Positions 27,888-36,495 of a DNA stretch of 52,728 bases are shown in pieces. Below the pieces are notes generated by a model. That model was not told where the DNA came from. It saw only the letters and a program-made list of their open reading frames with translations, and searched no databases. Origin of the DNA: JAVBNA01 sp031551875 (GTDB taxonomy: Bacteria; Bacillota; Clostridia; Oscillospirales; Acutalibacteraceae); NCBI GenBank assembly GCA_031551875.1, contig JAVBNA010000010.1, positions 1-52,728 of the forward strand. Direction: 5' to 3'. Numbering within the stretch: position 1 is the first letter of the stretch; every line of letters begins with the position of its first letter. The translations under genes and the position numbers were made by a program.

Positions 27888-28811
27888 TTATTTGAAATCC
27901 CAGTCGGTTGCTTTGCCGGTATATATCTGCCGAACCTGTTCGCTGGTCAGCTCTTCATACGTGTTCGCCCTGTTGACGACCACCGCGATGCCGTCGATGG
28001 CGATCTGTATGGGGGTCAGGCTCGCTTTTTCGGTGTCCTTGAGTTCACGGCTGGCCATTGCGATATCGCAGTTGCCATCGATTGCCGCAGTCAGACCGGC
28101 TGAGCTGTCCGACATCTGGATCTCAATGGTGGCGGCGGGGTTGAGCGCACAGTAGGCTTCCTTGAGTTTTTCCATAATGGGCGTTACGGACGAGGAGCCC
28201 GCTACTACGATTTTGCCCTCCGGCTTGCTGCCGGCATAGGCCACGGCGGAGTCACTCACTTCGATGTAGCTCTTTCCAACCACTTCCTGGCCCTCTTTGG
28301 AAAGGATAAAGTCGATGAAATCCTTCGCAAGATCCTTGGCGCCAACCTTGGTGGCGATCATGAAGGGGCGTGCGATTTTGTATGTACCGCTCTTGACGTT
28401 CTCGGCCGTGGCTTCCGCGCTGTCGATGCGCAGCGCTTTGACGCTGTCGTTGAGGGATCCCAGGGAGATGTAGCCGATTGAAGAGGAGTCTCCGGACACG
28501 CTCAGGATCATGGCCTCGGTCTGGCTGACGATGTCGGCGTCCTCGGTGGTCATGTCCTGCTTGTTGTCGTCGCTGTCCTTCACTTCCACGCCGAACAGCT
28601 CCACAAACGCACCGCGCGTGCCCGAACCCGCTTCACGGGAAACCACGGTAATGGGGCCTGCTGTCACATCCGCCGCCGTGGAAACCGCAACCGGATTGTC
28701 CCCGGTGTTACTGGCGGGTTTCCCGCCCGCACCGTTGCCCGCTCCCGCACAGCCGGTCAGCAGCCCTGTGCAAAGCACAAAGGAAAGAATCAGTGCAAGT
28801 CTCTTTTTCAT
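27888..28811 (-). CDS. pstS: phosphate-binding lipoprotein PstS
   Basis: This 307-residue lipoprotein catches phosphate outside the membrane for PstABC. It has a lipoprotein signal ending in the lipobox LTGC (Cys about residue 20), then a Gly/Ala/Asn-rich linker and the PBP-like domain in two lobes; SREAGSGTRGAF and AGSSSVTPIMEK are phosphate-binding loops. The lobe order looks swapped: a SREAGSGTR loop (usually in the second half) comes before the AGSSSVTP loop that usually opens PstS, so the two halves appear in inverted order or as a duplicated PBP pair. The start at 28811 is chosen for AGGAGG 9 bases upstream and the immediate signal peptide. Confidence 0.9.
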   Translation of the reverse strand: MKKRLALILSFVLCTGLLTGCAGAGNGAGGKPASNTGDNPVAVSTAADVTAGPITVVSREAGSGTRGAFVELFGVEVKDSDDNKQDMTTEDADIVSQTEAMILSVSGDSSSIGYISLGSLNDSVKALRIDSAEATAENVKSGTYKIARPFMIATKVGAKDLAKDFIDFILSKEGQEVVGKSYIEVSDSAVAYAGSKPEGKIVVAGSSSVTPIMEKLKEAYCALNPAATIEIQMSDSSAGLTAAIDGNCDIAMASRELKDTEKASLTPIQIAIDGIAVVVNRANTYEELTSEQVRQIYTGKATDWDFK

Positions 28812-28860
28812 AGTGTATGTCCTCCTGATTTGTTGCATTTTTCTTTTTCTCACTGAGGAC

Positions 28861-28915
28861 ATTGTAAATCCTTCCTGTAAAAAGAAAAGGATCAAACCTG
28901 TAAAATCCATGTAAA
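28861..28915 (-). promoter_or_regulatory. Pho boxes: four TTTACA repeats and -10 of pstS
   Basis: On the minus strand perfect TTTACA hexamers occur at 28915-28910, 28904-28899, 28881-28876 and 28868-28863, spaced by 5, 17 and 7 bases. This matches the Gram-positive PhoP box (TTHACA direct repeats). TACAAT (28866-28861), overlapping the last box, is a plausible -10 with no good -35, as expected for an activated promoter. Confidence 0.75.
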
Positions 28916-28928
28916 ATCGACGGAAAAT

Positions 28929-28962
28929 GAGGAAGCCCGGGGCAAATGCCCCGGGCTTCCTC
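28929..28962 (-). terminator. terminator of the GH3 gene
   Basis: A 16-bp perfect GC-rich stem (28929-28944 with 28947-28962) is followed on the minus strand by ATTTT. It separates the GH3 gene from the pst Pho boxes. Confidence 0.8.
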
Positions 28963-28998
28963 GCTGTGATCTGCTATCTGCTCTCTGTTGTCAGTAAT

Positions 28999-31900
28999 CT
29001 AATTAAGGCACATCTGCATGATGATGGTCACATCACCAACGTTGACTTTGCCGTCCTTGTTGACGTCGGCCGCCTTGAGCTGCCGCTCGTCAAGCGTTCT
29101 GCTGCCTGCGAGATACTGCATGAGCATGATCGCATCCGACAGGTCAACCGCTCCGTCAAGGCTCACGTCGCCGGGCATCGGCGGCACGCCCCTGATGGTA
29201 ATGTTCACGATTGACGCAACCGGAGCAACCGGAGCCAGGGTTTCTTCAAACGCAGTCACGCCGTCAAACGGGAAGGTGATGTCGGTCACGGCGTCATAGA
29301 GGAGATCCGCTTTGGCGGCGAATACCGCATAGCCGATCACCACGTTGCCGCTGACACCCATGCCGTTGGCGGTCAGGGCTACGAAGGAGCCCTCGTCGCC
29401 GGTCAGCAGGAAGCCCTTGGCCGCCGTGAGAGACTGCAGGGTCAGAAGGCTGTCGTCGTAGGCAATCTTGCCGCCCATCAGGCCGGAGAACTTGTTGCAA
29501 TTTTCAAGCGTGATCGGCACGGAGAAGATTTCGCCGGTGGCAACCTTCACGGTGGCGGACGCGCCGACCGTCACGACACAGGTGTCTGACTTGACGCCGT
29601 CGGTCGTAGCTGCCGTAATGGTGGCTGTACCGACACTGCGCGCCGTTACCTTGCCGTTTGCATCTACGCTGGCAACCGCCGTGTTGCTCGACGACCAGAC
29701 GACTGTTTTGACAAGCGCCGTTTCCGGGGTCACGTTCGCAGTGAGCTGCGTTGTGCCGCCGATGGCTGTGATGCCGGCTTCGCTCTGCGCAATCGCCACG
29801 TCGAGGTTCAGCGCGTCAATCGCGCCCTGGAGCGCCGTCACAGCGTTCGCAATGTCCTGTGCGGTGGCCGCCGCGGTATACAGCGCGGTTTTCGCAGTCT
29901 GAATCGCAGACTTGAAGGCTCCCCATCGAGAGGCCGCATAGCCTCCCTGCTGTACAGCTTCCGCCGCTTCGATCTTGTCTTCCAGCGCGCTTCTGTCCAC
30001 GGTGTTTCTCGCAAAGTCGAAGTAGTGCATGTTGAATCCGCCGGTATCGCACCGGAACATCAGCTTGTGAGCGCCTGCGGGCAGATAAACCAGCTGTGCG
30101 GGGAGGGTGATCCAGTTCTGCCAGCCGCCGGTCGGACCGCCGCGGTTGAAGGTGGCGATACGCTCGCCGTCAAGCAGGAGGCCGAACGCGATCTGGATGC
30201 CGGAGTTGCTCTCGCCGCTGGACATACGCGCGGTCACATTATAGTAACCGGCTTCCGCAACGTTAATGTTATAGAGAGTGTACAGGCCGCCTTCGGTGTA
30301 GCCGATGTTGCGCTTGGAAACGCCGGAGGGCGGTGTATCGGAGCTATCGGTGCAGGATTCCGTACGCAGGCCGGAGGATGAGGTGCCGGTGATGTAGAAG
30401 TAGGTCACGGCGGTGCGCAGTCTGCTTGAGCCGGAGGCCGCAATGTCCACAACCGGAACAGCTGCGGGCGGGGTGACGGGAGTCTCGATGACATTCGAGA
30501 AGCGGACATAGTCGTATTTCACGGTGATGTCATTCGGAGCCATGGTGCCGCCCGTAGCGCCCTTGAGGGTCAGCAGGGAGAACTTGGGCTGCGTCATAGC
30601 CTTGGTGAAGTTGCCGCCCACCGAGACCCAAGTTGCGCCGTCGTCAATGCTGACCGCAAAGGTGTATACATTGGCGTTTTTGGTGACTCTCATCAGGAAT
30701 TCAGCGGCGCCATTTGACGTTTTGGTCGCCAGCGCTTCCGCCACGTCCTTGTTGGTGGTGGCGCTGTTGGAACCGGCGGTCTCGTTCTTCACCGCGAACT
30801 GGAAGGGGCGGGTCTGGAGGCCGTCCCAGTTGTTGTATTCAAGTACAAACTGGAGGAAGTTGTTCTCGTCCTGATAGACCTGAACACCGCACTGGTGATA
30901 GCTCTGATAAGGCTTGATGTCATAGGCAACCTTGGTGATCGATGTCCAGTTGCCGTCGGCGCGCTGCCAGACATAGTTCTTCTGGCCGGTGCCGGAGGTG
31001 TACCAGTCGCCGTTTTCGGAGACGATCTGATAGTAGCCGTCTTCCTTGGTGCCCTTGTCGGTTTTGCCGCCCTCGGTCCAGAAACTGCTCAGCGAACCCG
31101 CATTAAACTCATCGCTCTGGGGCAGAACCTGGGCCGCAGGGTATTCGAGCGTGATCTTGTACTCGACCGCCTGATGTGGAGATTCCACGCGCACGGTGAA
31201 CACGTCGCCGGAACGGGTAACACTGGCGTTGCGTCCGGCGGGCACGTCTGCCGTAATGGTAACATTCGAAGGATCGGTAACCCACTGGGTGTAGCTTAAC
31301 AGATCCTTATAGAAGTCCATCTTCTTCGCACCGTTGACATAAATTCCGGTTGCATAGGCATAGACCGGGTTGGGATCGGTAACCGGCAGTCCGGCCGCAT
31401 TGGACCAGAGCACACGGTAGATGGTTTCGCCGCCGTCCGCGGATTTGGCCAGCAGGGTCGCATAGGGTGCACCCGCCGCAGCCGGCGTAACCTGAACCGT
31501 CACGCCGGCTTTGCCCGTAGCCGTCACGGTCGGGAAGGAGGTCAGATCGCTGCGGAAAAAGACATATTCGGTGGTTGCCGACGCAAAGGACGCGATCGAG
31601 TTGCCGTCAATTTTGATATCGGCAAGCTCGGGACGGCTCTGCGTGGGCTGAGTGACAAAGAAGCTCTGCTTTGCGGGAATCTGATAGTCATACAGCGCAA
31701 GGCCGTTGTCCTGACGGAACCGGGCGGACTTCATGCAGAAATTCAGTGTGTTGACGGCACTGCGCTGGATTTCGCCAATGTTGAGGTAGCCGTTCTGGTA
31801 AGCGGTCAACGGGTTACCAGTGGTGGAGTTCTCACCGGGCATCAGCACGTCGACGCCCGCACGCACGCGGTAGGCGTTGGTGGTGATGTTCGGGAACTCA

Positions 31901-34152
31901 GGGGAGGTGCCGTTCTGCATCCACCAGTCGGTCATGATGAGGCCCTTAAAACCCCACTGCTGACGCAGGACAACGGTGGCCAGCTCATAGTTATAATGCG
32001 CCCACACAGAGTTGATCTTGTTGTAGGACATCATGATATTCATCGGCTCCGAATCCTTGACGCAGATCTCGAACGCACGGAGATAAATCTCACGCTGGGC
32101 GCGCTCGGAAACGCGGGAGTCGGTCGTGTTACGGGAGGTCTCCTGGTTGTTACAGGCAAAGTGCTTGGGTGTAGCCGAAACACCCTGGGACTGTACGCCC
32201 TTGACTGTGGCGGAACCCATGCGTCCGGTCAGCATCGGGTCTTCGGAGAAGTACTCGAAGTTGCGTCCGCACAGCGGGTCTCTCTGGATGTTCATGCCGG
32301 GGGCGAGCAGCGCGTCGGAACCGTTGAGCACCATTTCGGCGCCCACGCCGGCGTACAGCTCTTCAACCAGCTTGTCATTCCAGGTACAGGCCAGCGTCGT
32401 GCCGATGGGCAGGAGGGTGGCGGCCGCCGTCATGCGGATACCGGAAGGACCGTCGGTGGAGGACATGCTCGGAATGCCGAAATTCTTGAGATCCGTGGTA
32501 ACAGCGCCGTAAACCGAGGCGTTGCCGGGGATTCCATAGCTATGTCCCATGGCGCCCGCGCCGCGGGTCAGGTCACAAAGCTGGGCGGGCGTCATCTGGC
32601 TGATGAAGTCGTCCATGGTCTTGGTGCCGTTGTAGACGTCGATCAGCTTGATGCCCTTGCCGCCCTGGCTGTGGGGCTTATCGGCAGGCATTTCTGCAAG
32701 AATTTTTTGCCCGAGGTCAAAGCTGCGAACCGGGGTCAGATCCATGCCCCTGTTGAGGGTAATGGTATCATTCGGACCCTGGGAGGCCGTCCAGCGGTAG
32801 AACGCATTGGCGGCCGGATAAATCGCGGAGGCCTCGGACAGCTGCTCAACCACGCGCAGAGCGGCTTCTGTGTATTCGCCCTTTTTCAGGGAGGCGCGCA
32901 CCGAGTTGCCGACATAAATCGGGTATGTACCCGCTTCCATCACCCACGCGGATTTTTTGCCGGTTTTGCCCGCGTCGTCATAGGAAGCCATCGCGTCAGC
33001 CTTAAAGGACAGCTTGATGTTTTCCGAGCCGCCTGGCTGGATGAGGTTGGTCTTCGCATAGGCGACCAGGGATTTCGCGGCCTTTCCGAGGAGCCCCTGA
33101 GGCGCGCCGTAGTAGACCTGCACAACCTCTTTGCCCTTGACATTGCCGGTGTTTCTGACCGTGACGTCAACCTCGACAAAATCGCCGACGGTCGCCACAC
33201 GGGTGGTGGTGATGTCAAAGGTGGTATAGCTCAGGCCAAAGCCAAAGGGATATTTCACCTTGTCTTTGCCCTCTTCAAATGTTTCAAAATAACGGTAGCC
33301 TACAAAAATGTCATCCACATAATTGGTGTAGGCCGAAGCGCCGAAGTTCGCGGCGGACGGATAGTCCGCGCGGGTCTTGGCGATGGTCGCCGCCATCTTG
33401 CCGGAGGGCGTCTCGTCGCCCGAAAGGACATCCGCGACCGCCGAGCCGGACTCCATGCCGCCCTGCCAGGCGTACAGCAGTGAGTCGATCTTGCCGGTGT
33501 AGTTGTCCAGCCACGCCATGTCAATGATGTTGCCGACGTTCAGAACGACGATCACCTTATCGAATTTGGCCGTGACCTTATTGAGCATCTCGACCTCAAG
33601 GTCGGTCAGGTAGTAGCTGCCCTTGGTCAGGGTGCTCTCACGATCCTCACCGGCCGAACGTCCGATGACGACAACCGCGGTGTCGGACACAGCCTTGGCG
33701 CCGTCCACGATCGCGTCGGTCAGCGGCATTTCGGGATGATACATGGGCCAGTTGCCCCATGAGCCGTGGTTCGGAGGATTCTTCGCACACCAGGCCTCAT
33801 AAATGCCGGCCAGATTTTCATTCAGGTTAATTTTGGGGTTTCTGCGCATTCCCGTCAGAAGGCTTGTGGTATACGGGAATTTGACGTCGCCGCCCGAGCC
33901 GTAGCCGCAGGCAAAATAATCCACCTGGATCCGTCCAAACAGGGAAACCTTGTCGGTGCTCTTGATGGGCAGAGCATTGTCCTCATTTTGCAGAAGGACA
34001 ATGCCTTCCGCCGCGGCTCTTCTGGAGAGACCTGTCACACCGGGGTACAGGATCGCCGACGCGGTCATGGAAGGAAGAACACCCACGGACAGGATGCTCA
34101 CTGTCAGCAGAAAAACCAGAACTGTTGCCAAAAGCTTTTTCATCTTTTTCAA
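28999..34152 (-). CDS. secreted multidomain GH3 glycosidase with cohesin-like and dockerin modules
   Basis: This 1717-residue exported enzyme is probably a beta-glucosidase or beta-xylosidase acting on plant polysaccharide fragments. Order: signal peptide (1 to about 32); GH3 C-terminal domain first (about 45-300); Fn3-like domain (310-440); GH3 TIM-barrel domain (about 497-850) with nucleophile D742 in IMTDWW; concanavalin-like module (about 1013-1230); CBM6/35-like module (1240-1380); FIVAR helical module (1384-1450); Ig-like BIG2 module (1455-1530); cohesin-like module (about 1531-1649); dockerin (1654-1717) with two calcium loops. The C-before-N order is known from some ruminococcal GH3 enzymes. 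Start is TTG at 34152, with AGGAGG 10 bases upstream; an ATG at 34143 is farther away. It stands alone with its own terminator. Confidence 0.88.
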   Translation of the reverse strand: MKKMKKLLATVLVFLLTVSILSVGVLPSMTASAILYPGVTGLSRRAAAEGIVLLQNEDNALPIKSTDKVSLFGRIQVDYFACGYGSGGDVKFPYTTSLLTGMRRNPKINLNENLAGIYEAWCAKNPPNHGSWGNWPMYHPEMPLTDAIVDGAKAVSDTAVVVIGRSAGEDRESTLTKGSYYLTDLEVEMLNKVTAKFDKVIVVLNVGNIIDMAWLDNYTGKIDSLLYAWQGGMESGSAVADVLSGDETPSGKMAATIAKTRADYPSAANFGASAYTNYVDDIFVGYRYFETFEEGKDKVKYPFGFGLSYTTFDITTTRVATVGDFVEVDVTVRNTGNVKGKEVVQVYYGAPQGLLGKAAKSLVAYAKTNLIQPGGSENIKLSFKADAMASYDDAGKTGKKSAWVMEAGTYPIYVGNSVRASLKKGEYTEAALRVVEQLSEASAIYPAANAFYRWTASQGPNDTITLNRGMDLTPVRSFDLGQKILAEMPADKPHSQGGKGIKLIDVYNGTKTMDDFISQMTPAQLCDLTRGAGAMGHSYGIPGNASVYGAVTTDLKNFGIPSMSSTDGPSGIRMTAAATLLPIGTTLACTWNDKLVEELYAGVGAEMVLNGSDALLAPGMNIQRDPLCGRNFEYFSEDPMLTGRMGSATVKGVQSQGVSATPKHFACNNQETSRNTTDSRVSERAQREIYLRAFEICVKDSEPMNIMMSYNKINSVWAHYNYELATVVLRQQWGFKGLIMTDWWMQNGTSPEFPNITTNAYRVRAGVDVLMPGENSTTGNPLTAYQNGYLNIGEIQRSAVNTLNFCMKSARFRQDNGLALYDYQIPAKQSFFVTQPTQSRPELADIKIDGNSIASFASATTEYVFFRSDLTSFPTVTATGKAGVTVQVTPAAAGAPYATLLAKSADGGETIYRVLWSNAAGLPVTDPNPVYAYATGIYVNGAKKMDFYKDLLSYTQWVTDPSNVTITADVPAGRNASVTRSGDVFTVRVESPHQAVEYKITLEYPAAQVLPQSDEFNAGSLSSFWTEGGKTDKGTKEDGYYQIVSENGDWYTSGTGQKNYVWQRADGNWTSITKVAYDIKPYQSYHQCGVQVYQDENNFLQFVLEYNNWDGLQTRPFQFAVKNETAGSNSATTNKDVAEALATKTSNGAAEFLMRVTKNANVYTFAVSIDDGATWVSVGGNFTKAMTQPKFSLLTLKGATGGTMAPNDITVKYDYVRFSNVIETPVTPPAAVPVVDIAASGSSRLRTAVTYFYITGTSSSGLRTESCTDSSDTPPSGVSKRNIGYTEGGLYTLYNINVAEAGYYNVTARMSSGESNSGIQIAFGLLLDGERIATFNRGGPTGGWQNWITLPAQLVYLPAGAHKLMFRCDTGGFNMHYFDFARNTVDRSALEDKIEAAEAVQQGGYAASRWGAFKSAIQTAKTALYTAAATAQDIANAVTALQGAIDALNLDVAIAQSEAGITAIGGTTQLTANVTPETALVKTVVWSSSNTAVASVDANGKVTARSVGTATITAATTDGVKSDTCVVTVGASATVKVATGEIFSVPITLENCNKFSGLMGGKIAYDDSLLTLQSLTAAKGFLLTGDEGSFVALTANGMGVSGNVVIGYAVFAAKADLLYDAVTDITFPFDGVTAFEETLAPVAPVASIVNITIRGVPPMPGDVSLDGAVDLSDAIMLMQYLAGSRTLDERQLKAADVNKDGKVNVGDVTIIMQMCLN

Positions 34153-34235
34153 CTTAATTTTACCTCCTAGATACTCTTCTTGATCTATGCCGGCATTCCC
34201 CTAACTGAATGTCCGACATAACATTCCCCGGATAA

Positions 34236-34247
34236 TTAAACGTTTAA
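34236..34247. promoter_or_regulatory. LacI-family-type operator palindrome
   Basis: TTAAACGTTTAA is a perfect 12-bp palindrome with the central CG typical of LacI-family repressor sites. It lies 84 bases before the GH3 start codon. It matches the CcpA consensus poorly, so a specific sugar repressor is more likely. No LacI gene is in the window. Confidence 0.5.
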
Positions 34248-34300
34248 ACCAGAGATACACATTCCCTGCAGCTTTCTCCCGAAGCCGCATTCCTGTTCAT
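34244..34300 (-). CDS. possible 18-residue leader peptide upstream of the GH3 gene
   Basis: A short frame on the minus strand starts with ATG at 34300, 4 bases after a strong AAGGAGG (34311-34305), and ends in TAA at 34246-34244 inside the LacI-type palindrome. The peptide would be MNRNAASGESCRECVSLV. The binding site is the main evidence; the peptide matches nothing I recognise. It could equally be chance. Confidence 0.25.
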   Translation of the reverse strand: MNRNAASGESCRECVSLV

Positions 34301-34311
34301 GCATCCTCCTT

Positions 34312-34942
34312 TTCCTTCCCGTTTGTTGTCACGCGGACAGTGCGAACGTTTTACTCTTCCTTTGATCTTTTCCCCTGAAAAAGCGCACCTCCCCTGTAAT
34401 TATGTATTTATGCCTGAAAACAGAAGCAAAACCATTCGGCTTTGTCTGCGCGAAGCCGTCTTTCAGTCCGAAAAAACCTTGTCGCCTTTAGAAAGAGAGT
34501 TGATCGTATACCGGCGGCATCAAGGATCCATTGCCTATATCAAAGGCACACTCAAGTTGTGCATCCTTCGCAATTTAAAGCTTATCAAAGGGCAATTCAT
34601 GTGCATTTGAACGGTAACAGTTTCGTAACAATATCCTACCATACCCTTCAAAACTTTGCAAGTATTCCTGCATTTTCTTGCCTTAGCAAGAGTTACAAAG
34701 CTTTTTATCTGTTTTTGTAACGTTTAACATCATTTTCCTGTTTTCTTACAATTCAAGCTTTGAGTCATAAAAAAACAGGAAATTTTTTTGAAATAATTGT
34801 ATAATTTTTATATTTTTGATTCGTAAATTTATTATTTTTTTAATTGAAAATGAATGACTTTCCATAAAAAAGTCATTCTGGTAAAAGCTTCTCTTTTGGG
34901 AACGACGGTCAACAGAACCCTACGGTTTACGCGAAATTTCTT
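34312..34942. other. AT-rich spacer without a recognised gene
   Basis: This stretch between the GH3 gene and the SpoVT-like fragment has no convincing gene. It contains an 11-bp inverted repeat followed by T7 (34734-34744 with 34772-34782), a TATAAT at 34800-34805 without a good -35, and a 10-bp hairpin (GAATGACTTT 34852-34861 with AAAGTCATTC 34869-34878). It may hold the 5' leader of the GH3 transcript or a small RNA. Confidence 0.4.
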
Positions 34943-34971
34943 GCATATTGCCCACCATTTTACAAACACTA
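34943..34971 (+). promoter_or_regulatory. possible sigma-G-type promoter of the SpoVT-like fragment
   Basis: GCATA (34943-34947) and AACACTA (34965-34971), 17 bases apart, resemble the sigma-G elements (G-ATA and CATNNTA). spoVT is sigma-G dependent in Bacillus, so this fits, but the -10 match is incomplete. Confidence 0.3.
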
Positions 34972-35025
34972 CCTTTGTCACACTCTCTGCAATAAAAAAT
35001 GTGAAAAATGGAGGAGTATCATCAT

Positions 35026-35214
35026 ATGAAAGCTACTGGCATTGTCAGAAGAATTGACGACCTCGGTCGTGTAGTCATACCGAAAGAAATTCGCCGAACA
35101 CTGCGTATACGCGAAGGTGACCCTCTACAGACAACATGGACACAATCAGAACGATACATGTTTTCGATGCTTGAGCTGGCAAAACGAAGAAGCTTCGGTG
35201 ATGCAACCGGGTAA
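35026..35214 (+). pseudogene. truncated SpoVT/AbrB-like DNA-binding protein
   Basis: The first 34 residues match the start of SpoVT/AbrB proteins (MKATGIVRRIDDLGRVVIP, then KEIRRTLRIREGDPL). After this the sequence changes abruptly and ends at residue 62. The rest of the AbrB fold, normally continuing with EIFTD..., and the C-terminal GAF domain of SpoVT (about 120 residues) are missing, and I found neither in the other two forward frames just downstream. The start at 35026 has GGAGG 11 bases upstream. It is most likely a broken gene; a short dominant-negative or altered regulator cannot be ruled out. Confidence 0.65.
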
Positions 35215-35241
35215 AATGGCCGTACATAGGCAACATGATAA

Positions 35242-35273
35242 ACGCCCAAAGCCAAAGGCTTTGGGCGTGTTTT
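35242..35273. terminator. bidirectional terminator between SpoVT fragment and eutH
   Basis: A 12-bp perfect stem (ACGCCCAAAGCC 35242-35253 with GGCTTTGGGCGT 35257-35268), 3-base loop, followed by GTTTTC on the plus strand and by T-rich sequence on the minus strand. Confidence 0.75.
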
Positions 35274-35290
35274 CTATGCCGAGACTCTGC

Positions 35291-36421
35291 TCAGTCCGCG
35301 CTTTCGGCCGGTTTCTTTTCCTTGGACTCGCCCCGGCCCGCAACAAACATGCCAATGGCCGCCGCAATCACACCTGCGACAAGTTTTCCCACAATCATAG
35401 GAAAGATGAATTCCGGCATTTTTGCCGACGTAAAGGCCAAAAAATCACCAAGGCAGAATCCCGCGCAGATCGAAAAAGAAACCGCAACGATCTTGCCCCG
35501 CTTATCCATATCTTTGATCATGGGATACATCGCGATACTGCTCGCGAGCGAAGTGATCATGCCCGCGACCGTCACCGAGTTGACCCCGATCAGCTTGCCG
35601 AACGCCACAAGCGGCTTTGTGAGAATAGTAGTCAGGAAGTGAATGAACGGGTATGCGCCGGCCAGCATGGAAACAATCAGCCCCACCACGATAAATTGAT
35701 CCTCAATGGGCGCCATGCCGGGAACAATGGTCAGCTCTTCGCCGCTGAAGGTTGTGCCCAGTGCTTCAATGACGGCGATCACAAGGGCGGCGCCGATCAA
35801 CACGGTTACCGCTTTCGAAAAAATGCTGAACAGCTTGACAAGCACTTTGGGGATAAAAAGAAGCAGCAGCGCCAATATGACCGCCAGAATAATGACCGGA
35901 ATGAGATTGACAAACAGCAGCTTCAGCTCAATGCCCCCGATCAGACCGCCGATCAGGCATCCGAAAGGAATTCCGATAATCCCGGCCATAATGCCTTTGG
36001 AGAGGGCGGGCTTGTCACTGTCCTGAACGATGGTGGATGTATAGGGAATCACAAAAATGATGGTCACGCCCATCATGGAGCCCAGCAGAATGCCCGACAA
36101 GGCCTGAATGCTTGTGTTTTCAGTCATCTCGGAGGCAAGCGCCAGACCGCCCATGTCGCTTGCCAAAATGGATCCGGCCAGCATGGCCGGGTCTGCGCCC
36201 ACCAGCTTAAATAAGGGGGTAAATACCGGAGTGAGCAAATTGCCGAGCACGGGCGCGAAGCACATGATACCCATAATGGACAGCGCGAGAGGTTCCATCG
36301 CTTCAAACGCTTCATCAAATTTTGCGCCGTACCCGAAACGGTTTTTCAAAATAAATTTATCGACCGCCGACCAAACCATAAACAATAGCATGATATATAC
36401 AATGATTTGATTTACAGACAA
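35291..36421 (-). CDS. eutH: EutH family ethanolamine transporter
   Basis: This 376-residue, very hydrophobic protein with about ten membrane segments matches the EutH family, which moves ethanolamine across the membrane. Family-like stretches include IMGIMCFAPVLGNLLTP near the N-terminus and GLALASEMTENTSIQ. I start it at TTG 36421, with GGGGGA 7 bases upstream; the ATG at 36442 has no site and would add residues absent from relatives. No other eut genes (lyase, shell proteins, EutV/W) are nearby. It lies 74 bases downstream of a hybrid kinase gene on the same strand with no terminator between, so the two probably form an operon. Confidence 0.85.
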   Translation of the reverse strand: MSVNQIIVYIMLLFMVWSAVDKFILKNRFGYGAKFDEAFEAMEPLALSIMGIMCFAPVLGNLLTPVFTPLFKLVGADPAMLAGSILASDMGGLALASEMTENTSIQALSGILLGSMMGVTIIFVIPYTSTIVQDSDKPALSKGIMAGIIGIPFGCLIGGLIGGIELKLLFVNLIPVIILAVILALLLLFIPKVLVKLFSIFSKAVTVLIGAALVIAVIEALGTTFSGEELTIVPGMAPIEDQFIVVGLIVSMLAGAYPFIHFLTTILTKPLVAFGKLIGVNSVTVAGMITSLASSIAMYPMIKDMDKRGKIVAVSFSICAGFCLGDFLAFTSAKMPEFIFPMIVGKLVAGVIAAAIGMFVAGRGESKEKKPAESAD

Positions 36422-36495
36422 AACAATGTCCCCCTGTTTCATATTTAGAATCTATGAGTCGTTGTTTTATGGTTTTTCCGCCGTAAGGTCAGGCG

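Noticed and set aside
31996..33483. 495-codon plus-strand frame inside the GH3 gene
   Set aside because: Antisense to the GH3 catalytic domains; no start signal and no domain.
34236..34247. CcpA catabolite element
   Set aside because: The palindrome lacks the conserved TG and CA ends of the cre consensus; a LacI-type site in general is the safer call.
34299..34610. 103-codon plus-strand frame in the AT-rich spacer
   Set aside because: No ribosome binding site before the ATG, no recognisable domain and low-complexity composition.
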